Positions 1 through 5,941 of a stretch of 64,000 bases of DNA are shown piece by piece; position 1 is the first letter of the stretch; every line of letters begins with the position of its first letter. Source of the stretch: an uncultured Eubacteriales bacterium (GTDB lineage: Bacteria; Bacillota; Clostridia; Oscillospirales; CAG-382); assembly GCA_934444645.1 (NCBI GenBank), contig CAKSCV010000003.1:1-64000 (forward strand), written 5' to 3'. The notes beneath the pieces are model-generated. The model was not told the DNA's origin. It saw only the letters and a list, made by a program, of their open reading frames with translations, and did not search any database. A program made the translations under genes and the position numbers.

Positions 1-72
1 CATTATGATCACCCGATATATGAGTGTGGTGTACACCTTGTAGATATGGTGTATTTGCAAAGACCTCTATAA
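1..72 (+). CDS. C-terminal tail of an unidentified gene, cut by the window edge
   Basis: Frame 1 is open from the first base to a TAA at 70-72, giving 23 residues that end in VDMVYLQRPL. The left part lies outside the window, so no family can be assigned. It could also be chance open sequence. Confidence 0.35.
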   Translation, partial: HYDHPIYECGVHLVDMVYLQRPL

Positions 73-85
73 AACAACTTCCGGT

Positions 86-113
86 TTGTCCAACAGAATC
101 CCTTACATATAAT
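86..113 (+). promoter_or_regulatory. Putative sigma-A promoter of the GNAT gene
   Basis: TTGTCC at 86-91 (4 of 6 to consensus) and a perfect TATAAT at 108-113 are separated by 16 bp. The first copy of a 12-bp repeat (76-87) touches the -35 box. Confidence 0.4.
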
Positions 114-153
114 AAGATATCGACAAATCGGAATTCAGATGGGAGCTTTCAGA

Positions 154-699
154 ATGAAAAATGATATTTTATTGAAATATAGAATGTTAAATGCAGAAGA
201 AGTTAATCGAGAGATATTTAAGGATTTTATTCGCTATCAAAAAGTCACAAAATGTTGGCGTAAAGAAAATGGCAAGTGGATAATTAAAGATGCTCCTTTT
301 ATTGATGATTGGACAGAAAAGGATTATCAAACTTTGATTTTCTGCCTGAAAAACACAATTGCTTCCGGCGGATTTGTTTATGCCGCTTTTTATGACGGGA
401 AATTGAAAGGCTTTGTTTCGGTAGAATCAGAAATATTCGGTGGTAAACAAGGATATTGCGACTTGTCCAGTATCCATATATCGGAGGATATGAGAAGAAA
501 GGGAATCGGCAGAACACTTTTTCTTGCGGCAAAAGAATGGGCGAAACAAAAAGGAGCTAAAAAGCTCTACATATCTGCACACTCAGCCGTTGAAAGTCAA
601 GCCTTTTATAAATCAATGGGGTGTGTTGAGGCAGAAGTTTATAATCAAAAACATGTTGAAGATGAACCGTATGATTGTCAATTAGAATGCGGTCTTTAG
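154..699 (+). CDS. GNAT-family N-acetyltransferase
   Basis: Predicted acetyl-CoA-dependent N-acetyltransferase of about 181 residues; the substrate is unknown. The C-terminal half carries the GNAT core: a beta strand ending CDLSSIHIS, then the acetyl-CoA loop RRKGIGRTLF, then the late motif AFYKSMGC. I place the start at ATG 154, because GGGAG at 141-145 sits 8 bp before it, rather than at the in-frame ATG at 139. The gene is clearly richer in A/T and in AAA/ATT codons than the genes from 3 kb onward, suggesting acquisition. It stands alone with its own -10 box and is bracketed by a 12-bp direct repeat. Confidence 0.88.
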   Translation: MKNDILLKYRMLNAEEVNREIFKDFIRYQKVTKCWRKENGKWIIKDAPFIDDWTEKDYQTLIFCLKNTIASGGFVYAAFYDGKLKGFVSVESEIFGGKQGYCDLSSIHISEDMRRKGIGRTLFLAAKEWAKQKGAKKLYISAHSAVESQAFYKSMGCVEAEVYNQKHVEDEPYDCQLECGL

Positions 700-753
700 G
701 CGGTTGTATTCAGTATATAACTTCCGGTTTAACGAAAAGGAGATGATGATCAC

Positions 754-963
754 ATGAAAATCCTATATGAACTATCCTGGCTATGGGAAACGCTGGGCAT
801 TGCACTTTTGGCTGCGGCTGTCTGCATGGCTTGCGCCGCGCTGATCTGCAAGGCATCAAAGAAGAAGCTCGGCAAAAAGGTGTTGGCAATCATTGGGGCT
901 GCGGCATTTGTGGGAGCGATTCTGGCGGTCATTCTGATTGCCCGGACACCGATGCCGCTATAG
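754..963 (+). CDS. Small two-helix membrane protein of unknown function
   Basis: A 69-residue protein with two predicted membrane helices, roughly residues 14-34 and 43-64, joined by a basic loop (KASKKKLGKK). That loop predicts a hairpin in the membrane with the loop on the cytoplasmic side. AAAGGAG at 736-742 lies 11 bp before the ATG. I do not recognise a family. It lies in the scarred segment at the window start, so it may be a cargo or remnant gene. Confidence 0.5.
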   Translation: MKILYELSWLWETLGIALLAAAVCMACAALICKASKKKLGKKVLAIIGAAAFVGAILAVILIARTPMPL

Positions 964-983
964 CGGCTCAAGCCTGTATGTGA

Positions 984-1157
984 CACCTTACGGAAGGCAA
1001 AGAACAAAGCTTAAAGACGCCCCAAGCGGAACAGCAGAGACTTCTCGATGAGAAGCAGAGGCTCTGTGATGAGCGAAAACAGCACGCCGACCCAAAATCC
1101 GATAAAGGCGGGCAGGAAGGACAGCTCCATATCAAAGCCCTATGCCCCGGTCGATGA
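984..1157 (+). pseudogene. Gene debris: charged, coiled-coil-like tail without a start
   Basis: Between the small membrane protein and the aldolase gene, one frame is open for about 57 codons and reads as a Lys/Glu/Gln-rich stretch (AEQQRLLDEKQRLCDERKQ) ending at TGA 1155-1157. There is no start codon or ribosome site. The composition resembles the charged tail of a mobile-element protein, but no family can be named. It is either a decayed 3' end or chance. Confidence 0.3.
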
Positions 1158-1173
1158 GAAACGGCCGGGGCAT
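1142..1173. terminator. GC-rich hairpin, possible terminator without a U-tract
   Basis: ATGCCCCGG at 1142-1150 pairs perfectly with CCGGGGCAT at 1165-1173, and three more inner pairs extend the stem. No T-run follows on either strand, so termination is uncertain. Confidence 0.4.
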
Positions 1174-1244
1174 GTCAGTAATCCGAGACAATCTGTATCA
1201 GGCCGTCTTAAAGGTCGTTATTCGGATTTTGATTTGCGGTTTGT

Positions 1245-2276
1245 TTACAGTGCTTTTATGTCGGCAATTAATTGATCGACTTCATCTTGAGTGGTTGACC
1301 AGCTTGTACAGAAGCGTGCGACGGTGCCCTGCTGCGTTGCGCCCTCTTCTTCAAAGTAATAGTTATGAGCCAACTGTTCTTTTTGCTGTTCGGATAAAAT
1401 GACAAATTGTTGGTTGGTAAAGCTTTTCACCCAGAAAGGGATCCCTTTGGCTTCAAAAGCTTGTTTGATCTGCATGGCAAGCACATCGGCATATTTAGTT
1501 TTTTCAAAATACTCGCCGTTTTCAAGCATAAGCGCAAATTGCATACCCATTAACCAGCCTTTTGCCAGAACAGCACCGTTTTGTTTCATATATGCCTTAA
1601 ACCGATGCTTGAGCGAGGCTTCTGTGATTATCAATGCTTCGCCAAACAGTGCGCCGCACTTTGTTCCTCCGATATAGAACACATCGGTCAGCTCCGCAAA
1701 GTCTTTCAGTGTCAAATCGTTTTTCTCTGAGCCTAAACCATAGCCCATTCTTGCTCCGTCCACAAAAAGATACATTCCGTACTTGTCGCATACATCCCGA
1801 ATATCGCTTAATTCTTTCTTGGAATACAGCGTCCCTTTTTCCGTCGGAAACGATACATACACCATTTTAGGCTCTGTCAAATATTCCGGAGTATCCTTAT
1901 CATAATACCCGGAGGCACAAGCTGCAATTTGCTGAGCGCTGATTTTGCCGTCCGTATTCGGAAGCTCTAAAATTTTGTGCCCCGTATTTTCAATTGAGGC
2001 AGCTTCGTGACAGTTAATGTGGCCGGTATCAGCGGCAATAACACTTTGGACCGATGATAGGGCAGCGGCAATAACAACGATATTTGCCTGTGTTGCGCCG
2101 GGAAAAAACTTGATCAGCGCATCGTCAGCCGAGACAAGCTTCTTAATCATTCTCTCGGCTCTGCCGCACCATTCATCCTCGCCATAGCCGGCATAAGCAG
2201 TGTTGTTGGTGGATTTTAACGCATTTAATATTGATTCAAACGCTCCATGGTTGTAATCATTGTTAAATCTTATCAC
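1245..2276 (-). CDS. Threonine aldolase-like PLP-dependent beta-eliminating lyase
   Basis: Predicted fold-type I PLP enzyme of the low-specificity L-threonine aldolase family, which cleaves threonine or allo-threonine to glycine and acetaldehyde. It is 343 residues, the usual length. The PLP lysine is K206 in GGTKCG, and the aspartate that contacts the pyridine nitrogen is D173 in VDGARMGYG. An early glycine-rich FFPGATQAN segment fits phosphate binding. The ribosome site AGGAGGT at 2283-2289 (minus strand) fixes the start. A truncated LysR gene lies just upstream on the same strand and may once have been its regulator. Confidence 0.88.
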   Translation of the reverse strand: MIRFNNDYNHGAFESILNALKSTNNTAYAGYGEDEWCGRAERMIKKLVSADDALIKFFPGATQANIVVIAAALSSVQSVIAADTGHINCHEAASIENTGHKILELPNTDGKISAQQIAACASGYYDKDTPEYLTEPKMVYVSFPTEKGTLYSKKELSDIRDVCDKYGMYLFVDGARMGYGLGSEKNDLTLKDFAELTDVFYIGGTKCGALFGEALIITEASLKHRFKAYMKQNGAVLAKGWLMGMQFALMLENGEYFEKTKYADVLAMQIKQAFEAKGIPFWVKSFTNQQFVILSEQQKEQLAHNYYFEEEGATQQGTVARFCTSWSTTQDEVDQLIADIKAL

Positions 2277-2340
2277 TTTAAATACCTCCTGCTAAACAGG
2301 GTGCATGGCTTTTGTAAGCTTGCTCCCTCTGTACGTTCTT

Positions 2341-2481
2341 TTAAATCGTGTAAGTCAAAGCTCTTGTTCCGAATGTTTGCCTTGTGACGGCGGCGGAAGA
2401 TCTGTATATGACCTCAGCTGCTTTTGAAATGCTGCCTAAATCCGTAACAGAAATAAAGGGTTCGAAATGCCTGTTGTACAT
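2341..2481 (-). pseudogene. Truncated LysR-family regulator, N-terminal HTH only
   Basis: From ATG 2481, with a GAAGGTG ribosome site at 2487-2493, the product begins like a LysR winged helix: FISVTDLGSISKAAEVIYRS followed by SAAVTRQ. It then runs into unrelated sequence and stops after 46 residues, where a full LysR protein has about 300. The rest of the recognition region and all of the effector domain are missing. It is a deletion remnant upstream of the aldolase-like gene. Confidence 0.65.
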
Positions 2482-2689
2482 AAGGTTCACCTTCGATAAA
2501 AAACAATAACCAATATAAATCACTATAACACAAATTTGTAAAAAATTCAAGAATCCGTAACCCAAAAATCCGTTTTCGCACCTTGCAAATGAAATTGCTG
2601 GGCTGTTGCCCGAAGCAATGAACGGCACTTGTGAGAAGGAAAAGGGAAAACGGCTGCTTCGGCAGCAGCAATAATTTTTCTTCTGTCAA

Positions 2690-2718
2690 TTGACTTTTTT
2701 GCACAAATCGTGTACAAT
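2690..2718 (+). promoter_or_regulatory. Sigma-A promoter of the AraC-type regulator
   Basis: TTGACT at 2690-2695 and TACAAT at 2713-2718 with a 17-bp spacer, about 65 bp before the chosen start of the AraC gene. Confidence 0.8.
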
Positions 2719-2782
2719 ATAGATAGCAGAATATGCGTTTAAAGTATCATTTTGAATTTTGGCGTCATGCGAGGTGCTTTAT

Positions 2783-3625
2783 TTGAATACGGATTTCAGG
2801 TCAAACCAGTATGAATTGTATCGGGATGTCAGCGAACAGATCGTGATTGCCTTTCATGCTTACGAACATAATATATCCAAAGAGCACTTTCACTATTGCA
2901 TTGAGTTCATTTATATGCTTGACGGCACGCTCAAAGCCACCATATCCGGCGAGCAATATACGGTGCAAAAAGGACAAATGCTCTTGATTTCCTGCTGTGA
3001 GCCGCATAGCCTTGAGTATTCAAACGCGGTGTATTATGTGCTTTTGTTGCCGCATAAATATTTTTCTCCGTATTCCATTGTGCTTGCTAAAAAATCCTTT
3101 ATGCCGAAGTATATCACCGATTCCTCCGGCATCGTTCTTTCCGTGTTCCGCTTGTTTGAGAGCATTGAAAAAAAGCAGGAGCCGTATGAGAGAATCGACA
3201 AAAAACGCGCGGACGGTATTCTTAAAAGCCTGTGCAGCATTCTTCTTGAAACCGTTTTGGAAACAACTGCTTTGGCGGATCGCTCGGAGGCTTCGATCCA
3301 ATCGGTGCGCGTGATCGAATATCTGTATTCGCACTATAAAGAACCGATCACCATGCCGTTTTTAGCCAAAAAATTCTTATGCACACAAAATGAACTTTCA
3401 CAGGATTTTCGTCAAACCTTCGGAACATCGCCGCGTGCCTTTTTGAACCGGCTGCGTGCCGAAGAGGTGTGCAGCTGCCTGCAGGCGAATGCGCAGATGA
3501 CGCTTGAGGAGCTTGCCGATGCCAGCGGCTTTCAGAGCGTTCAAACCTTGCTTCGCGCGTTCAAAAAGGAATATGGCTGTACACCGAAGGAATTCAAACA
3601 CGACAGTGCGTTCGTTTCGGAATAA
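2783..3625 (+). CDS. AraC-family transcriptional regulator with N-terminal cupin
   Basis: Predicted one-component regulator of about 280 residues. The N-terminal half is a cupin-like sensing domain (HFHYCIEFIYMLDGTL, then GQMLLISCCEPHSLEY), and the last 100 residues form two AraC helix-turn-helix units (MPFLAKKFLCTQNELSQDF, then LEELADASGFQSVQTLLRAF). I choose the TTG at 2783 because GAGGTG at 2771-2776 precedes it by 6 bp. An in-frame TTG at 2759 would add 8 residues without a ribosome site. The ligand and targets are unknown; no sugar gene lies beside it. Confidence 0.85.
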   Translation: MNTDFRSNQYELYRDVSEQIVIAFHAYEHNISKEHFHYCIEFIYMLDGTLKATISGEQYTVQKGQMLLISCCEPHSLEYSNAVYYVLLLPHKYFSPYSIVLAKKSFMPKYITDSSGIVLSVFRLFESIEKKQEPYERIDKKRADGILKSLCSILLETVLETTALADRSEASIQSVRVIEYLYSHYKEPITMPFLAKKFLCTQNELSQDFRQTFGTSPRAFLNRLRAEEVCSCLQANAQMTLEELADASGFQSVQTLLRAFKKEYGCTPKEFKHDSAFVSE

Positions 3626-3760
3626 AACGGCAGGAACGTTGGGAGACTCTGCGTTTTTCAAGCTTGCCGGGGGGGGAACAAAATGCTTTGTAAATCCGCT
3701 ATGGTTTATTTCGAAAGCATCCGTGCCGTCGGAAGACTGTATCCAAAAAACGTGTAAAAA

Positions 3761-3795
3761 TGACCGAAAGCGGAGAAGGACTCTGCTTTCGGTCA
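3761..3795 (-). terminator. Orphan intrinsic terminator, copy of the tRNA-Pro(GGG) terminator
   Basis: TGACCGAAAGC at 3761-3771 pairs with GCTTTCGGTCA at 3785-3795, and an A-run at 3756-3760 gives a U-tract on the minus strand. The same 11-bp stem ends the tRNA-Pro gene at 4674, but here no tRNA or gene precedes it on the minus strand. Confidence 0.7.
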
Positions 3796-3856
3796 AAATT
3801 TTGGTGAGGGTGTTCTTGCAGAACTTAACGAAAAACGCAGTAAATTCAAGGGCTTC

Positions 3857-4030
3857 AGTGCCGCAGGCACACTCGCAAAAGGTTGGTAACAGAATGCTTG
3901 TGAAATATCTCGCTATCGCTCAATGTGAAATAAAAGTTGCCTTTTAACATCCGCGAAGCGGATATTTCACGCACCGCAGGTGCATTTCACGGCGCAGTCC
4001 TTTCACTTGTCGCAAAACGGCAAATTTCGT
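3857..4030. repeat. Field of tandem mini-hairpins each followed by TTTCAC
   Basis: This non-coding stretch between the AraC gene and tRNA-Pro holds short perfect palindromes with 3-base loops: AGTGCC-GCA-GGCACT-like at about 3859, ATCCGC-GAA-GCGGAT near 3951, and GCACC-GCA-GGTGC near 3971. They are separated by TTTCAC or its complement GTGAAA. Decayed units follow up to the tRNA terminator. The pattern looks like a dispersed intergenic repeat family. No gene is visible. Confidence 0.6.
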
Positions 4031-4032
4031 TG

Positions 4033-4068
4033 AAAAAAGCACTTACAAATGAATGTAAGTGCTTTTTT
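4033..4068 (-). terminator. Intrinsic terminator of tRNA-Pro(UGG)
   Basis: GCACTTACA and TGTAAGTGC form a perfect 9-bp stem flanked by A6 and T6, so it can act on both strands. It lies directly downstream of the minus-strand tRNA gene. Confidence 0.88.
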
Positions 4069-4069
4069 C

Positions 4070-4145
4070 TGGTCGGAGTGACAGGATTCGAACCTGCGGC
4101 ATCGTGGTCCCAAACCACGTGCGCTACCAACTGCGCTACACCCCG
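4070..4145 (-). tRNA. tRNA-Pro (anticodon UGG)
   Basis: The minus strand folds as a complete cloverleaf. The acceptor CGGGGTG pairs with CACTCCG, and the C1-G72 pair is typical of bacterial tRNA-Pro. The anticodon stem CGTGG/CCACG encloses loop TTTGGGA, giving anticodon TGG. The T loop is TTCGAAT, and CCA is encoded. It has its own promoter and terminator. Confidence 0.97.
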
Positions 4146-4167
4146 AAAACGTCACAAGACTTGCTTG

Positions 4168-4207
4168 CCGAAAACCGCCTGTCTGCGGTTGCAGACAGGC
4201 TTTTCGG
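4168..4207 (-). other. Long hairpin in the tRNA-Pro(UGG) leader
   Basis: GCCTGTCTGC at 4177-4186 and GCAGACAGGC at 4191-4200 form a 10-bp stem with a GGTT loop. CCGAAAA and TTTTCGG extend it outside. It lies between the promoter and the tRNA 5' end, so it is transcribed in the precursor. It could affect 5' processing or early termination. Confidence 0.6.
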
Positions 4208-4221
4208 ATTTGTCTTTTCGT

Positions 4222-4250
4222 ATTATACCATGTTTGTTTCCAAAAGTCAA
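4222..4250 (-). promoter_or_regulatory. Promoter of tRNA-Pro(UGG)
   Basis: On the minus strand, TTGACT (4245-4250) and TATAAT (4222-4227) are separated by 17 bp. Confidence 0.88.
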
Positions 4251-4349
4251 GATTTTTCGGCTTCTTTTTCAGCTTTGGTGAAGCCGGTATATATCTGCCA
4301 AAAAGCATGTCAATTGTTTTTTGTATCTGCCCCAAAGAGCGTGAAAAAC

Positions 4350-4634
4350 ATGAAAAGCATGAAAAGCAAATGGTTAAAAAAGGTGTCGGCGGCACTTCTT
4401 GCAGTGTTGATGGCCGTGTGCGCCGTGCCGGTGCGTGCAAAGGAAACTCGTGCCGAATACGATAACAAGGGTCTTTCTCTGTGTAAAAATTATGCAAATG
4501 ATATTGTTGCCGCGGCAAAGGCACAAATCGGCAAAACTGCAGCGCAACCGGAATGCATTAAATCATGCTGTGCGGATTTTGCTTGTGAGTGTGCTATATC
4601 ACGGTCACCAAAGAGCAAGCAAGACAAAAAATGA
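4350..4634 (+). pseudogene. Truncated secreted CHAP- or NlpC-like hydrolase
   Basis: The reading frame encodes a signal peptide (KKVSAALLAVLMAVCAVPVRA, cleavage after about residue 30) and then NDIVAAAKAQIGKT and CCADFACECA. These resemble the opening helix and the cysteine-bearing helix of CHAP or NlpC/P60 cell-wall amidases. It ends after about 95 residues, lacks the catalytic histidine half, and its TGA lies inside the tRNA-Pro(GGG) terminator. An alternative GTG start is at 4341; neither start has a good ribosome site. Most likely it is a gene fragment left between two tRNA genes. Confidence 0.5.
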
Positions 4635-4667
4635 CCGAAAGCGGAGAACAAACCCTGCTTTCGGTCA
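4632..4667 (-). terminator. Intrinsic terminator of tRNA-Pro(GGG)
   Basis: TGACCGAAAGC at 4632-4642 pairs with GCTTTCGGTCA at 4657-4667, and the A-run at 4626-4630 is the U-tract on the minus strand. Confidence 0.88.
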
Positions 4668-4673
4668 AAACTT

Positions 4674-4750
4674 TGGTCTGAGTGGCGGGATTTGAACCCA
4701 CGGCCTCTACCACCCCAAGGTAGCGCGCTACCAAACTGCGCCACACCCAG
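4674..4750 (-). tRNA. tRNA-Pro (anticodon GGG)
   Basis: Minus-strand cloverleaf: acceptor CTGGGTG pairs with CACTCAG, anticodon stem CTACC/GGTAG encloses loop TTGGGGT (anticodon GGG), the T loop is TTCAAAT, and CCA is encoded. With the UGG isoacceptor 530 bp away it forms a proline tRNA pair, each with separate signals. Confidence 0.96.
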
Positions 4751-4773
4751 ATTGCTTTTCTGCAACATGAGTG

Positions 4774-4802
4774 ATTATACCACAATCGGGTGGTTTTGTC
4801 AA
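4774..4802 (-). promoter_or_regulatory. Promoter of tRNA-Pro(GGG)
   Basis: On the minus strand, a perfect TTGACA (4797-4802) and TATAAT (4774-4779) with a 17-bp spacer. Confidence 0.92.
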
Positions 4803-4870
4803 GGGCTTTTTTTCAAAAACGGCTGTTTGGCAAAAATATTTTCGCCAAATAAAAAGATTGCAGCAGGTTT

Positions 4871-5695
4871 CTATTGTTCGTCATAAAGACGGATTTTTCC
4901 CGTTTGCTGACCGTTGAATACCATGTCAAGCCAAGCGTCTTTGCTGATGGCCGCAAAATAATCATCGGCTTTGTCAGCATAGTTTTCCGCAAGAATGCCA
5001 AGACATTCCTTAAGCTGCAGGATACACGCAAATGCATGCTTGCACGGATAGTTGCAAAAGCAGGAACAGACAAGATCGGAGATTTCGCCGTTTTTATACG
5101 TGAATTCGACCGTATAGTATTCATGGCCGCTTACGATGGCTTTTCCTTGCGTGCCGTCAACGGAAAGATAGCAAACTTTGTTTTCTGCATAATAATTTTT
5201 GCCGCGTTCGGCTGTTTCGTACGAAAAGCCCATCTGTTCAAAAGCATCCAACGGAAAAGTTCCGCTTCCTTCGCCGACGGCATACTCTTCTTCCGGCACC
5301 GGAGCCTGAAACCATGTCCGCACTTTTTCAAACGGAAGTGCTTCACGGTCGAAGGTCAGAAGATGCGAACCGGCAAAATAATAGGTGCCTGCCGCATTCC
5401 GATCGACAACGGCGACAATCTTCTTATACTTCGAAAGCTTGATTTTGAAGGTATAGCTTACGGCGGTGACCAAGCCCCGCAAGCCTTCTAAAGCACCGTC
5501 CACATACACAAGATCTCCTTTATGTAAATCGAAACGGTCATTGTAATACGATAACGTCGTATGCCGTTCCGGAAAGTACACGCTTACCACGGATTTTTTT
5601 GGCGCGACGTCCATCACTTCGGGACGGTTTGCGGACATAGCCTCTTGTTCATCGGTACGGTGCGAAGACATAAAGCCGATAAAATTCCTTTTCAT
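4871..5695 (-). CDS. SWIM zinc-finger protein of unknown function
   Basis: A 274-residue cytoplasmic protein. Residues 210-220 form a SWIM-type zinc motif, with C210-x-C212-x5-C218-x-H220 within CSCFCNYPCKH. SWIM fingers are found in SWI2/SNF2 helicase partners, transposases and stand-alone nucleic-acid or protein-binding proteins. The first 130 residues are beta-rich with no clear family. The start at 5695 follows GGAGGA by 9 bp; an upstream extension to 5770 has no ribosome site. It is monocistronic, with no helicase neighbour to suggest a role. Confidence 0.72.
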   Translation of the reverse strand: MKRNFIGFMSSHRTDEQEAMSANRPEVMDVAPKKSVVSVYFPERHTTLSYYNDRFDLHKGDLVYVDGALEGLRGLVTAVSYTFKIKLSKYKKIVAVVDRNAAGTYYFAGSHLLTFDREALPFEKVRTWFQAPVPEEEYAVGEGSGTFPLDAFEQMGFSYETAERGKNYYAENKVCYLSVDGTQGKAIVSGHEYYTVEFTYKNGEISDLVCSCFCNYPCKHAFACILQLKECLGILAENYADKADDYFAAISKDAWLDMVFNGQQTGKIRLYDEQ

Positions 5696-5941
5696 GTACA
5701 GAATTCCTCCGATTCCTCGTTGATTACGTATACAGTATAGTCTATTATGAGTCCGATAAGCAGGACACACAACGGAATAATAAGAAATATTTCAAAAAAT
5801 AATTCTTTGCCGCCGGATCAAGCGGCAGCTATCTTTGTAAAAAAAGCGCAAATCCGTTTGTTTTTTGCGAAGATAGGCTCTTTTCTTTTGCAAAAAAGTG
5901 TGTTATCATACTGTTACAGAGAAATAAGGGAGAAAAATGCC

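Larger units (their letters stand above)
76..730. repeat. 12-bp direct repeat flanking the GNAT gene
   Basis: The 12-mer AACTTCCGGTTT occurs exactly at 76-87 and again at 719-730, just outside the acetyltransferase gene. Such a pair could be a duplication scar or a recombination boundary of a small inserted segment. Its origin is not established. Confidence 0.5.

Noticed and set aside
76..730. Integron cassette around the GNAT gene
   Set aside because: The 12-bp direct repeats do not show the paired inverse core sites of an attC element, and no integrase is visible.
2651..2680. UUCG-loop hairpin as terminator before the AraC promoter
   Set aside because: The stem is only about 5 bp with an interrupted T-run and no plus-strand gene upstream of it.
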